Below are positions 26,650-35,780 of a DNA stretch of 64,000 bases, piece after piece. A program made the translations under genes and the position numbers. Under the pieces are notes generated by a model. That model worked only from the letters and a program-made list of their open reading frames with translations, had not been told where the DNA came from and did no database searches. The DNA is from Gallaecimonas pentaromativorans (GTDB lineage Bacteria; Pseudomonadota; Gammaproteobacteria; Enterobacterales; Gallaecimonadaceae). Positions within the stretch are counted from its first letter, which is position 1. Each line of letters opens with the position of its first letter. The DNA lies in assembly GCF_003751625.1 (NCBI RefSeq), contig NZ_RJUL01000007.1, positions 186,001-250,000 on the forward strand. Direction: 5' to 3'.

Positions 26650-27369
26650 ATGACCTACTGTGTCGGACTCAAGCTCAACGAGGGCCTGGTTCTGCTCTCC
26701 GATACCCGCACCAATGCCGGCCTCGACAACGTGGCCCGCTTTCGCAAGATGTTCACTTGGGAAGAACCCGGCGAGCGGGCCATTGCCATGGTTACCGCCG
26801 GCAACCTGGCCATCACCCAGGCGGTGATGAACCGGCTGCAAGAAGCCATCGACACCAGCGACGCCGAGGGCACCCTGCTCAGCGCCCCCACCATGCACAA
26901 GGTGGCGCAGATGGTGGGAGATGCCATGCAGCAGGTGCAGGGCAAATATCACCAGACTCTGGAGCAGCGTAACGAGAACTCCGCCGCCACCATCATGGTG
27001 GCCGGGCAGGTTAAGGGCGGCCAGCCGCGGCTGTTTTTGGTGTACGCCGCCGGTAACTACATTGAGGCCACCGAAGACACCCCCTACCTGCAGATTGGCG
27101 AGCACAAATACGGCAAGCCCATTCTCGACAGGGTGGTAACCCAAGACACCCCCCTTAGCGACGGCATCAAGGCGGTGCTGTTGTCCATGGATTCGACCCT
27201 ACGCTCCAATTTGTCGGTGGGTATGCCGCTGGATCTCACGGTGCTGCCGGCCGGGCAATGCCAATTTAGCATCCGCCGGCGCATCGAAGCCGAAGACAGC
27301 CACTTTCGGGCGCTGTCAGACGCTTGGTCCCAGGCGCTGCGCCACGCCTTTAGTGATATGCCCGACTAA
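26650..27369 (+). CDS. Anbu proteasome-like peptidase
   Basis: 239 residues. Begins MTYCVGLKLNEGLVLLSDTRTNAG, so removal of Met exposes a catalytic N-terminal Thr as in HslV and proteasome beta subunits. The SDTRTNAGLDN motif and length fit the ancestral-beta-subunit (Anbu/BPH) family. These assemble into open helical rings without a known ATPase. It closes the conserved four-gene set. The biological substrate is unresolved. Confidence 0.9.
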   Translation: MTYCVGLKLNEGLVLLSDTRTNAGLDNVARFRKMFTWEEPGERAIAMVTAGNLAITQAVMNRLQEAIDTSDAEGTLLSAPTMHKVAQMVGDAMQQVQGKYHQTLEQRNENSAATIMVAGQVKGGQPRLFLVYAAGNYIEATEDTPYLQIGEHKYGKPILDRVVTQDTPLSDGIKAVLLSMDSTLRSNLSVGMPLDLTVLPAGQCQFSIRRRIEAEDSHFRALSDAWSQALRHAFSDMPD

Positions 27370-27393
27370 CTCGCCACCAAGAAAGGATTCTTT

Positions 27394-28746
27394 ATGCGCG
27401 TTACGCCACTGCTGCTGGCCTTATTTGCCGCTCCACTCTTGGCCAAGGGCGACCTGGCAAGCCTTGAAGCCGCTATCAAGGCCGACCAGCACCAGGCTTT
27501 GCCGGTGAACGCCTATATCAGCCTCAACCCTGATGCCCAAAGCGCGCTGGCCAAGGCGCCCAAAGGACCACTGCACCGCTGGCTGCTGGCCATCAAAGAC
27601 AATATCGAGGTCAAGGGCCTGCCCAATACCGCCGGCTCTTTGGCCCTTAAAGACTACGTACCCAGCCAAGACGCGCCGCTGGTAGCCCGGCTAAAGGCCG
27701 CCGGCGCCGTGGTGCTGGGTAAAAGTAACTTAAGTGAATGGGCCAACTTTCGCGGCGAGCATTCCATCAGCGGCTGGAGCGCCACCGGCGGCCAGACCCG
27801 GCTGCCCATGGACAGGCTGCGAAGCCCCTGCGGCTCATCATCAGGCTCGGCGGCGGCCGTGGCAGCCGGGATGGCCGATGCCGCCATCGGCACCGAAACC
27901 GACGGCTCCATCACCTGCCCGGCGGCCATGAACGGCTTGGTGGGGGTCAAACCCACCTTAGGCGCGGTTTCCCAGCAGGGCATTGCCCCCATTTCTGCCG
28001 AGCAAGACAGCGCCGGCCCCATCGCCAGCAACGTGGACGATGCCACAGCCTTGCTGCTGGCCATGAGCGAGCCGGGCTATTTTCACGCCAAGGCGCTGCC
28101 CCAGGTGGCGCTGGCTGAGCTTAAGGTGGGGGTATTGACCGAAAAGGCCGGGTTTGACGGCCGGGTAGCCGACCTTTTGGAACAGGCGGCCAAAGTCTTT
28201 AAAAGCGCTGGCGCCGAGGTGGATAACGCGGCGCTGCCAGAGCTGGCGGCCCTGGGCGACGACGAATTTACCGCCCTGGTGTGGGAGTTTCATCACGACC
28301 TCAATGCCTACCTCGCGGCCCTGCCCAAGACCGCTGCCGTGCACAGCCTCCAAGAGTTGGTGGCCTTTAATGACCAACATGCCGCCAAAGAGCTACGCTA
28401 CTTTGGCCAGCAAACCCTGGAGCAGGCCTTAAGCCCACCCGATGGCAGCCAGGCCCGCCAACGTGCACGAGCACTGGCGCGTCAAACCCTCGATGCCTTC
28501 TTCAGCAAAGGCCAAGACGTACTGATTGCCCCCACCAATGGCCCGGCCTGGCTGATTGATACCGTAAATGGCGACTTCTACCGGGGCGGTACCTCCACCC
28601 TGGCAGCAGTATCTGGCTACCCCCATGTCACCGTATCCATGGGTGATATCGACGGCCTGCCCATCGGTTTGTCACTACTGGGGCCACCGGGGAGCGACCT
28701 TAAACTGCTGGCCATCGCCAAGGCCTGGCAACAGGCCAGCCGCTAG
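27394..28746 (+). CDS. Exported amidase (amidase-signature family)
   Basis: 450 residues. Signal-like start MRVTPLLLALFAAPLLAKGD. The Ser-Ser-Lys machinery is visible: Lys in LAIKDNIEVKG, then CGSSSGSAAAVAAGMADAAIGTETDGSI containing both serines. Hydrolyses an amide bond, substrate unknown. It follows Anbu by only 24 bases on the same strand, so it may be the last gene of that operon and could act on a peptide product. Confidence 0.9.
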   Translation: MRVTPLLLALFAAPLLAKGDLASLEAAIKADQHQALPVNAYISLNPDAQSALAKAPKGPLHRWLLAIKDNIEVKGLPNTAGSLALKDYVPSQDAPLVARLKAAGAVVLGKSNLSEWANFRGEHSISGWSATGGQTRLPMDRLRSPCGSSSGSAAAVAAGMADAAIGTETDGSITCPAAMNGLVGVKPTLGAVSQQGIAPISAEQDSAGPIASNVDDATALLLAMSEPGYFHAKALPQVALAELKVGVLTEKAGFDGRVADLLEQAAKVFKSAGAEVDNAALPELAALGDDEFTALVWEFHHDLNAYLAALPKTAAVHSLQELVAFNDQHAAKELRYFGQQTLEQALSPPDGSQARQRARALARQTLDAFFSKGQDVLIAPTNGPAWLIDTVNGDFYRGGTSTLAAVSGYPHVTVSMGDIDGLPIGLSLLGPPGSDLKLLAIAKAWQQASR

Positions 28747-28808
28747 ATTGCATCAAGGCGGCCCGCTCTTTACAGTAGCGCCCCCATTACAAGGAATTTG
28801 CCCACGCC

Positions 28809-29435
28809 ATGCGACGCGCCAACAACCCCGACGACAAAGCCCTGCGCTACCGGCAGATCCTCGATTGCGCCCGCACCTTGCACCGTGATTTCCAGCGCCT
28901 GCCCACCGCCGCCGAAATGGCCGGGCACCTGGGCCTGGGCAAAGGCACCTTGTATCTGTATTTTCGCTCCCGCGAAGCCATTTTCCTGACCCTGCTGGAA
29001 GACGACATGCGCAGCTGGCTGGAGCGGCTGGAGACCGCCGTGGATACCCTGCCGCTGCCTCAGGCCATAGACGATTTGTGCCGCCACATTGCCGGCGACG
29101 AAGACAGCTGCCGCCTGGCAGCTCTGGCCCACGGCCTGATTGAGCACTGCGACGATCTGGACGCCATTCAGACCTTCAAGCGCCACATGGCCGATGCCGT
29201 GGCCCGCTGCGCCGCCCGGGTGGCCAAGGCCGCCGCCATGGAAGAGCGCAGTATCCAGGCCCTTATTCAGGCCAGCCACGCCATGGTGGTAGGGCTGTGG
29301 CAGGCCGCCAACCCGCCGGCCGCCATTCGCGCCCTGCCCGACGCCACCGGCCTTTTGGTACCGGATTTTTCCAACACGGTGCGCCAGGCGCTGTTTGCCC
29401 TGTGGCAAGGTTGGCTGACCAAGCACCGCCACTGA
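28809..29435 (+). CDS. TetR-family transcriptional regulator
   Basis: 208 residues. DNA-binding N terminus with the helix-turn-helix LPTAAEMAGHLGLGKGTLYLYFRSREAIFLTLLEDD (about 32-67), the TetR signature, and a helical ligand domain. It lies 62 bases after the amidase. A target cannot be read from the sequence; the neighbouring peptidase gene or the amidase are possibilities. Confidence 0.92.
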   Translation: MRRANNPDDKALRYRQILDCARTLHRDFQRLPTAAEMAGHLGLGKGTLYLYFRSREAIFLTLLEDDMRSWLERLETAVDTLPLPQAIDDLCRHIAGDEDSCRLAALAHGLIEHCDDLDAIQTFKRHMADAVARCAARVAKAAAMEERSIQALIQASHAMVVGLWQAANPPAAIRALPDATGLLVPDFSNTVRQALFALWQGWLTKHRH

Positions 29436-29529
29436 GCGTTCACCCTGCCTGCCGGTCTTGTGGTCGTGCCGGCCGTTGAGCCTGGCGCCAAATAAGGGAC
29501 ACTGAACAAAAAACGCCATAGGAAGTGCC

Positions 29530-31281
29530 ATGAACCGTCTCACCCCTGTCGCCGCCCTCTGTTTCGCCCTTTTAGGCGGCTGTGCCCAAACCCATTCCCC
29601 CGCCGACCCGGCCCAAAGCGTTCAAACCAACTTCAATAGCCTGATGGACCAGTACTGGCAGGCCAGCAACCAATACGACAGCCTGCTGGCTGGCAGCCAT
29701 AACCCCAGACGCGGCGCCGGCCACCTGCCGGACCTTTCCCCGGCAGCCTTGGCCGCCGAGGACCAATACTGGCAGCAGTTCAAACGCCAGGTCGAAGCGG
29801 TGCCAGCGGCCAGCCTTGGCAACCAGGACCAGATCAGCAAAACCATGCTGATCTACGAGCTCGACAACCGCATCGACAACTACCGCTTTGGCGATCACCT
29901 GATGCCGCTCACCTCCGAGTACGGCTTCTGGGTGGGCCTGGCAGGCATGAAGGATTATCTGCGTTTTCAAAAAGATGCCGATTTTGACGCCTACCTCACC
30001 GCCCTTGGCGATGTGCCCCGTTACATCGACCAGCAAATCGCCTGGATGAAAGAAGGCCTGGCCAAGGGCATCACCCAACCCAAGGCGGTGCTGGGGCTGG
30101 TGGGCAGCAACATCAATTCCTACATCAACGAAGAGCAGTTCCTGAGCCCCTTTGATGCCCTGCCGCAAAGCGACCCGCGCCGGGCCAAGGCCAACGAGGT
30201 GGTAGACAAGGCGGTGTTGCCGGCCTTTAACAAGCTGCACGACTTCATGGTCAACACCTATATTCCCAACGCCCGCACCAGCATCGGCATGTCCGAAATG
30301 CCCAATGGCCGGGAGTGGTACAAAAACCGGGTCAAGCACTACGTCACCCTGGATATCAGCCCAGAACAGGTGCATCAGCTGGGCCTGACCGAGATGAAGC
30401 ACATCCACGAGCAGATGAACGCCATCATCCAGCAGCTGCACTTCAAGGGCGATCTGCATGACTTCATGCAGTTCCTGCGTACCGATCCGCAGTTCTATGC
30501 CAAAACCCCGCTGGAGCTGCTCAAAGACGCCTCCTACTACGCCAAGCGGGCCGACGGCATCCTGCCCCGCTATTTTGGCAAGCTGCCTCGCAAGCCCTAC
30601 ACCGTTACCCCGGTGCCGGCAGACATTGCCCCCAACTACACCTCGGCCCGTTACTCCGGCTCCTACACCGACGACAGGCCAGGGGAGTTTTGGGTCAATA
30701 CCTACAACCTCAAGGTGCGCCCCATCTACGAGCTGGCGCCGCTGACACTGCACGAAGCGGTACCGGGCCACCACCTGCAAATCAGCCTTACCCAGGAACA
30801 AACCGGTCTGCCCGCCTTTCGCCGCAATGGCTACATCAGCGCCTTTGGCGAAGGTTGGGGTCTGTATAGCGAATACCTCGGCGAAGAGGCCGGTTTCTAC
30901 CAGACCCCTTACGAGCACTTTGCGCGGCTGATCTTCGACGCCTGGCGCGCCGCCCGGCTGGTGGTGGACACCGGGGTGCACTGGTACGGCTGGAGCCGCG
31001 AGCAGGCCCAGAAATACATGGCCGACAACACCGGCCTTAGCCTGCACAACGTGCAAACCGAGACCGACCGCTACATCACCTGGCCCGGCCAGGCGCTGTC
31101 GTACAAGATGGGCGAGCTGACCATCTTGCGGCTGCGTGAAAAGGCCCAAACCGAGCTTGGCGATAAATTCGATATCCGCCGCTTCCACGACGCGGTGCTG
31201 GCCAACGGCGCCGTGCCTCTCAAGGTGTTGGAGCAGCAGATAGACCAATTCATTGCCACCGAGCAAGCCCGCAAGGACTAA
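29530..31281 (+). CDS. DUF885-family lipoprotein metallopeptidase-like protein
   Basis: 583 residues. Lipoprotein signal MNRLTPVAALCFALLGGC with Cys at 18. The zinc-site-like motif LTLHEAVPGHHLQ (about 412) and the downstream FGEGWGLYSEYLGEE acidic motif are standard for DUF885. Probable envelope-anchored peptidase. The acidic residue two helices away (SEYLGEE) could complete the site. Single-gene unit closed by a terminator. Confidence 0.9.
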   Translation: MNRLTPVAALCFALLGGCAQTHSPADPAQSVQTNFNSLMDQYWQASNQYDSLLAGSHNPRRGAGHLPDLSPAALAAEDQYWQQFKRQVEAVPAASLGNQDQISKTMLIYELDNRIDNYRFGDHLMPLTSEYGFWVGLAGMKDYLRFQKDADFDAYLTALGDVPRYIDQQIAWMKEGLAKGITQPKAVLGLVGSNINSYINEEQFLSPFDALPQSDPRRAKANEVVDKAVLPAFNKLHDFMVNTYIPNARTSIGMSEMPNGREWYKNRVKHYVTLDISPEQVHQLGLTEMKHIHEQMNAIIQQLHFKGDLHDFMQFLRTDPQFYAKTPLELLKDASYYAKRADGILPRYFGKLPRKPYTVTPVPADIAPNYTSARYSGSYTDDRPGEFWVNTYNLKVRPIYELAPLTLHEAVPGHHLQISLTQEQTGLPAFRRNGYISAFGEGWGLYSEYLGEEAGFYQTPYEHFARLIFDAWRAARLVVDTGVHWYGWSREQAQKYMADNTGLSLHNVQTETDRYITWPGQALSYKMGELTILRLREKAQTELGDKFDIRRFHDAVLANGAVPLKVLEQQIDQFIATEQARKD

Positions 31282-31286
31282 CCCCC

Positions 31287-31311
31287 AAGCCCCGCCCAGC
31301 GGGGCTTTTTT
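31287..31311 (+). terminator. Intrinsic terminator after the DUF885 gene
   Basis: AAGCCCCGC-CCA-GCGGGGCTT followed by T residues, 6 bases after the stop codon. Confidence 0.92.
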
Positions 31312-31574
31312 ATCAGTACCGCGCTGGCCAGATTTGAGAAAAGCATTTTAAATCAAAGCAATGGACATGACAGGCTGGAAATAGGCCTGCGTGACCTTGA
31401 GGTCAGGAAACCAAAAGGGTGCCAGAGCGGTTCATTCCATCGAGCACAAAGCGGCATCGCCGACGAAAGGCCGCGACCGTCACTTTGCTACTGGAAACCC
31501 TAAGCCCGCTCGTTCAGCATCCACTGGGTCAGGGTGGGTGATAGTCGCTTTTTTGCCAGCAACGGAGTGCTGCC
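31312..31574. other. 263-base gap, no assigned gene
   Basis: Holds a local stem GCGGC...GCCGC at about 31452-31476 enclosing GACGAAA, and a TTTTTT at 31548-31554 just before the DUF1287 start. I compared it by eye with common riboswitches (c-di-GMP-I, cobalamin, glycine) and found no convincing match. A reading frame covering it, from 31391, lacks codon character and merges into the next gene out of frame. Confidence 0.4.
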
Positions 31575-32150
31575 ATGAAGTGCCTTTTTCCGCTGATGTT
31601 ATTGTTGGCCAGCGGCGCCCAGGCCACCGAAGCCGAAGCCCTGGTGGCGGCGGCCAAGGCCCGCACCGAGCAGGCGGTACGTTACGACGGCCGCTATTTC
31701 ACCATCGGCTACCCTGGCGGCGATGTGCCTGCCGGGCTTGGGGTCTGTACCGATGTGGTGATCAGAAGCTACCGGCGCCTAGGGGTCGACTTGCAGCAAA
31801 AGGTGCACGAGGACATGGCCCAGCACTTTGCGCTGTATCCGTCCAAACGGATCTGGGGCCTTAGCCGCCCCGACAGCAATATCGACCACCGCCGAGTGCC
31901 CAACCTGCAAGTGTTTTTCAGCCGCCACGGCCAGTCGCTGCCCGTCAGCCAAGACCCGGCCGCCTATCGCCCCGGCGATTTAGTCACCTGGATGCTGCCC
32001 GGCAACCTGCCTCATATCGGTATTGTCAGCGACCAGCGCGCCCCTTCGGGCAACCTGATGGTGGTGCATAACATCGGCCGGGGCCCGGAGCAGGACGACA
32101 GCCTGCTGCGCTTTCCCATCACCGGGCATTATCGCTACTTCCCGCAATAA
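31575..32150 (+). CDS. DUF1287-family exported protein (YijF-like)
   Basis: 191 residues. Signal peptide MKCLFPLMLLLASGAQA. The core GVCTDVVIRSYRRLGVDLQQKVHEDM, followed by NIDHRRVPNLQVFF and PGDLVTWMLPGNLPHIGIVSD, matches DUF1287. It resembles an NlpC/P60-type papain fold, with Cys in GVCTDV and His in LPHIGIV, suggesting a periplasmic hydrolase. Activity not demonstrated to my knowledge. Confidence 0.88.
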   Translation: MKCLFPLMLLLASGAQATEAEALVAAAKARTEQAVRYDGRYFTIGYPGGDVPAGLGVCTDVVIRSYRRLGVDLQQKVHEDMAQHFALYPSKRIWGLSRPDSNIDHRRVPNLQVFFSRHGQSLPVSQDPAAYRPGDLVTWMLPGNLPHIGIVSDQRAPSGNLMVVHNIGRGPEQDDSLLRFPITGHYRYFPQ

Positions 32151-32209
32151 AGCGCTTTTCAAATCAGCCGGTTGCGGTAACGTAACCGGTGATTGAAGGA
32201 GAGCGAGCC

Positions 32210-32701
32210 ATGTTGACCATCACCCCATTCCAGCCCCACCACCAACAAGGGGTGGTGGAGCTTATCCTGCCCATTCAGCAGCGCGAATTTGGTATCGACA
32301 TCGATATCGCCCGCCAGCGCGATCTGCTGGATATCCCCGGTTTTTACCGCCAGGGCGCCGGGAATTTCTGGGTGGCTTTGGACGGCGAGCAGGTGGTGGG
32401 CTCCATCTCGGTGCTGGATATCGGCGCCGGTCAGGGGGCGCTTCGCAAGATGTTTGTCAAAGCCAGCCACCGGGGCGCGGGCCAGGGGGTAGCAGGCCAG
32501 CTCCTTGATACCCTGCTCCACTGGTGCGCCCAGCAGGGCCTTGGCGACATTTACCTTGGCACCACCGCCCAGTTTCTGGCGGCCCACCGCTTTTACGAGA
32601 AACACGGCTTTAGCCTGGTGGCCAAAGAGGCGCTGCCGGCACGTTTTCCGGTGATGGCGGTAGACAGCCGCTTTTATCGCCGGCAACTGCCCAGAAGCTG
32701 A
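32210..32701 (+). CDS. GNAT-family N-acetyltransferase
   Basis: 163 residues from ATG at 32210, preceded by GAAGGAGAG. Acetyl-CoA site KASHRGAGQGVAGQLLDTLLHW (Q/RxxGxG/A type) at about 88-105, with the following strand GDIYLGTTAQFLAAHRFYEKHGF. Substrate unknown. It stands between the DUF1287 gene and an NAD(P)-binding protein on the same strand, with gaps of about 60-80 bases. Confidence 0.88.
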   Translation: MLTITPFQPHHQQGVVELILPIQQREFGIDIDIARQRDLLDIPGFYRQGAGNFWVALDGEQVVGSISVLDIGAGQGALRKMFVKASHRGAGQGVAGQLLDTLLHWCAQQGLGDIYLGTTAQFLAAHRFYEKHGFSLVAKEALPARFPVMAVDSRFYRRQLPRS

Positions 32702-32779
32702 ACCCACCCCGGCCTGCCTTTGCACCGGCCCCGGAGCCTTTGTTTTACTGGGGGCTCACGGCATCGCAAAGGAGTAGAG

Positions 32780-33421
32780 ATGAACGTTTTGGTTATAGGC
32801 GCCACCGGCGGCGTCGGTAAACACCTGCTGCCGCTCTTGGCAAACCAGCACCAAGTGGTGGCCATGGCCCGTAGCGACGCGCAACTGGCCGCCTTTGAGG
32901 CTAAGGGCGTTGACGCGGTCGCCGCCTCCCTTGAGCAACCGGTCAACCAACTGGCCGCCGCCATGGCCGGTATGGATGCGGTGGTGTTCAGCGCCGGCTC
33001 CGGCGGCGCTACCGGTAGCGACAAGACCCTGCTGATAGACCTCGACGGCGCCGTTAAAGCCATGGAGGCGGCCAAGGCCAGCGGCGCCACCCGCTTTTTG
33101 ATGGTGAGCGCCATCCAGGCCCACCACCGCCCCAACTGGAACGAGAGCCTGCTGCCCTATTACGCCGCCAAGCACTATGCCGACCGCGAGCTGATGGCAA
33201 GCGGCCTCGCCTACACCATAGTGCGCCCGGCGCTGCTAAAAGATGAGCCCGGCACCGGCCTGATAACGGCCGCCAAAGACATCACCAGCGGCGGCGCCAT
33301 TGCCCGCCAGGATGTCGCCAGGGTGCTGGCCGCCTGCCTCGATACGCCCCACACCCAAGGCCAGGCCTTTGACCTGATAAGCGGCGAAACCCCCATCCCA
33401 CAAGCCCTGGCCGCACTATGA
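32780..33421 (+). CDS. NAD(P)-binding atypical short-chain dehydrogenase
   Basis: 213 residues from ATG at 32780 behind AAAGGAG. Dinucleotide motif NVLVIGATGGVGKHLLPLL at the N terminus, later SAIQAHHRPNWNESLLPYYAAKHYADREL and IVRPALLKDEPGTG, typical of the NmrA/YwnB-like branch of atypical SDRs. Probably an NAD(P)H-dependent oxidoreductase or redox sensor. Closed by a bidirectional terminator. Confidence 0.88.
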   Translation: MNVLVIGATGGVGKHLLPLLANQHQVVAMARSDAQLAAFEAKGVDAVAASLEQPVNQLAAAMAGMDAVVFSAGSGGATGSDKTLLIDLDGAVKAMEAAKASGATRFLMVSAIQAHHRPNWNESLLPYYAAKHYADRELMASGLAYTIVRPALLKDEPGTGLITAAKDITSGGAIARQDVARVLAACLDTPHTQGQAFDLISGETPIPQALAAL

Positions 33422-33424
33422 AAA

Positions 33425-33447
33425 AAGCCCCGCATTGCGGGGCTTTT
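33425..33447. terminator. Bidirectional intrinsic terminator
   Basis: AAGCCCCGC-ATT-GCGGGGCTT with A-run before and T-run after. It separates the SDR gene (+) from the glutaredoxin-like gene (-). Confidence 0.88.
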
Positions 33448-33452
33448 CGTTA

Positions 33453-33842
33453 TCAGGCGGCGAAGCGCTGATGCAGGTAACGGTTGATGTCGCTGGACTC
33501 GTACATCCACTCAACCTCGCCATCGGCGTGGGTGATCCGCAGGCACGGCACCTTTACCTTGCCGCCGCCGGCTTCCAGAGCCTGGCGAGCGTTGGGGTCA
33601 CGGCGGACATTGGCCATGTCGATGGGCAGGGCCAGGCGGTGCACTTCCTTTTTCACCTTGATGCAAAACGGGCAGGTATTGAACTGATACAGAGTCAGCT
33701 GGCGACAGGCAGCATCCACTTTGGCCTGTTTGGCGGCGTCACGTTTAATGGCTTTGGGTTTGGAAAGGGCCGCGTAGATCAGCATAAAAGGCATCAACAC
33801 TCGGCGAAGGACGATAAAAAACAAACGGATAACGGGTCTCAT
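33453..33842 (-). CDS. Membrane-anchored glutaredoxin-like protein
   Basis: 129 residues from the ATG at 33842 (MRPVIRLFFIVLRRVLMPFML), preceded by GAGGAAGAGG. One N-terminal hydrophobic helix, then a thioredoxin-fold domain with NTCPFCIKVKKEVHRL as redox motif, VKVPCLRI as the cis-Pro region and YESSDINRYL at the end. A glutathione-dependent thiol reductase role is likely. An in-frame ATG 33 bases further upstream has no ribosome site. Confidence 0.88.
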   Translation of the reverse strand: MRPVIRLFFIVLRRVLMPFMLIYAALSKPKAIKRDAAKQAKVDAACRQLTLYQFNTCPFCIKVKKEVHRLALPIDMANVRRDPNARQALEAGGGKVKVPCLRITHADGEVEWMYESSDINRYLHQRFAA

Positions 33843-33938
33843 AGCCTCTTCCTCATGCCCTTGGGCATACCGCAAAGAAAGGAAAACCCGTGCAGTTTAT
33901 CAGCCAGGCGGCCCCCGGGCGAGGCCGGGGGCGCCCGG

Positions 33939-34364
33939 TTAGCGGCGCGGAGGCGGCGGCGCCCGGTATTCGTTTTCGCTGATCACGCCATCGCCGTTGG
34001 CATCAAGCTTGTCGAACATCTGCGACAGCATCGGGTCGCTGGCTGCTTCGCTGGTGCTGATCATGCCGTCACCGTCGGTGTCGAGGCTGGCAAAGGACGG
34101 CGGCCCGTGGCGGTCTCCCGGGCCATGGCTGAGGGCGGCTTTAAACTCGGCTTCGCTGAGAGTGCCGCTGCCGTCGGTGTCGATGCGGCTGAACATATGG
34201 CTCAGCATCGGGTCGTTGGCGGCTTCACTGCTGCTTATCTCGCCGTCGCCATTGCTGTCGAGGCTGCTGAACGAAGGCGGAGCGGGAGGCGCTGGGCGGT
34301 CCTCGGCCCAGGCGGTGCTGACCGCTAACAAAGAGGCCAGCGCCAGAAGATGGTGTTTTTGCAT
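33939..34364 (-). CDS. Exported protein with four EF-hand motifs
   Basis: 141 residues from ATG at 34364. Signal peptide MQKHHLLALASLLAVSTAWA. Four 12-residue calcium loops follow in two pairs: DSNGDGEISSSE, DTDGSGTLSEAE, DTDGDGMISTSE and DANGDGVISENE, joined by near-identical linkers (AANDPMLSHMF, AASDPMLSQMF), so the pair was duplicated. Probably a periplasmic or secreted Ca2+ binder. The longer upstream frame has no family or signal support. Confidence 0.88.
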   Translation of the reverse strand: MQKHHLLALASLLAVSTAWAEDRPAPPAPPSFSSLDSNGDGEISSSEAANDPMLSHMFSRIDTDGSGTLSEAEFKAALSHGPGDRHGPPSFASLDTDGDGMISTSEAASDPMLSQMFDKLDANGDGVISENEYRAPPPPRR

Positions 34365-34452
34365 GGTATGGTGGTCCTGTGATTTACCCGTTACCGACAG
34401 TAAACCCGGGCCAGACGCGGCGCGGTAAAGATTTGCAAAGGAAAATACGCAA

Positions 34453-34716
34453 ATGAGCAGCAAAAGTGCACCGCCCCTGATCCGTTTTCCCAATGCGCAA
34501 AAAAGCGAACTGCTCACCCTGTTGCAAGACTGGTTCGACAAGGAGCTGGACCAAGAGCTGGGCCAGTTTGATGCCGAATTCCTGCTCGATTTTATCGCCG
34601 CCCAAATGGGCCCGTATTTTTACAACCAGGCCCTGGCCGATGCCCAGGCGCTTATCGCGGCCCGTCTCGACAGCCTCAACGACGGCTTTTTTGAGCTGGA
34701 AAAGCCGCTCGGCTAA
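34453..34716 (+). CDS. DUF2164-family protein
   Basis: 87 residues, helical, no signal. DUF2164 pattern: RFPNAQKSELLTLLQDWF, DAEFLLDFIAAQMGPYFYNQALADAQALI. Function unknown. Its 3' end overlaps the convergent peptidase gene by 4 bases. Confidence 0.85.
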   Translation: MSSKSAPPLIRFPNAQKSELLTLLQDWFDKELDQELGQFDAEFLLDFIAAQMGPYFYNQALADAQALIAARLDSLNDGFFELEKPLG

Positions 34717-35780
34717 GCGGGGATCTCCGCCACCTTGCAAAGCACCTGCAAGAAGGCCTCGCAGGCCGCGATGGCGGCGGTCTCTTCCATGGTGTGATAG
34801 CCGGTGGTGGGGATCTGCAAGGTGGTGCCGGTCACCATGCCGTTAGAGGCGGCCACAATGCGGCCCATCTCGGTACTGCCCAGCGACTGGGGCTCAAGGC
34901 CCTGGGCCTGCAACTCGCGGTTATGCTGCTCGATAAACTGGTCTTTGAAACTTGCCTGGTAGCCGCTTTGCTGGCAAAGCCGCTGCAATTGCCCGGTGAG
35001 TTCCAAATCAAAGGCGGCGTTGGCGTCTTTGTTGCGAAGCACCAGATGCTGCTGGTCGGCAGCGGCGCGGTCCGGGTAGGGGCTGGTGTCTACCACCACC
35101 AGCCGGTTGGTGCTGCTGCCAAAGCGGCGGAACCATTCCAGCAGGTAGCGCCAGCTCTTGCCCGCCTCTTCCTGGGCGGTGAAGAAGGCGGTGCCTTCAA
35201 AGCCCAGGCTAAAAAGATGCACCAAAAAGGCGGCGGTAAGCACGTTGTCCAGCTGCCCTGAGATGGTATCGGGGCCAACAGTCAGGCGGTCGGCAAAGGC
35301 CACCGGGGTGCCCGCCACCAGATGCTCCAGGCCATCGAGGGTAAAAATCAGGTTGTTGCGCCGCTCACAGACATGGGCCGAGGCTATCTGCCCCTTGCCC
35401 CGGTAAGCACCGGACCATGGCTCGTAAGCCATCACCGGAGTGGCGTCGAAGCGGTCCACAATTTTCGCCATCAGCTGCTCAGACACCGAGTTACCCAGCA
35501 GATCGGAGCGGTTACCGGCCACAAAGGCGGCGTATTGAAACTCGTTGGGGCCGGTGCAAATCAGGCCATGGCGGTCGATGTGGGCCGAGAACATCGCCGA
35601 TTGCGGCCGGCTACCCTGAGCCACCAGCAGCCCCTCATACCAAGTCACCTTGGCGCCCCGCTCTTCCAGCTCACGCTGTAGCACCCTGAAAAACGCATGC
35701 TCGGCGCCCACCACACTGGGCTCGCGGATCAGCACCTTGAGCAAGTCAAAAACGTCATTCAATTGCACGGATGGGTTCAC
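34713..35780 (-). CDS. M42/M20-like metallopeptidase
   Basis: 355 residues. Metal ligands are suggested by FSAHIDRHGL (about 70), ISGQLDNVLTAAFL (bridging Asp, about 195), the catalytic Glu pair in TAQEEAG (about 222), VVDTSPYP and a C-terminal His in TGYHTMEETA (about 330). This order is the two-metal aminopeptidase fold shared by M42, M28 and M20. Soluble, no signal. Probably a peptidase or deacylase. The exact family is not settled. Confidence 0.85.
   Translation of the reverse strand: MNPSVQLNDVFDLLKVLIREPSVVGAEHAFFRVLQRELEERGAKVTWYEGLLVAQGSRPQSAMFSAHIDRHGLICTGPNEFQYAAFVAGNRSDLLGNSVSEQLMAKIVDRFDATPVMAYEPWSGAYRGKGQIASAHVCERRNNLIFTLDGLEHLVAGTPVAFADRLTVGPDTISGQLDNVLTAAFLVHLFSLGFEGTAFFTAQEEAGKSWRYLLEWFRRFGSSTNRLVVVDTSPYPDRAAADQQHLVLRNKDANAAFDLELTGQLQRLCQQSGYQASFKDQFIEQHNRELQAQGLEPQSLGSTEMGRIVAASNGMVTGTTLQIPTTGYHTMEETAAIAACEAFLQVLCKVAEIPA

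Noticed and set aside
31391-31574. Possible riboswitch or small gene before the DUF1287 gene
   Set aside because: No match by eye to common riboswitch cores, and the reading frame merges out of frame into the next gene.
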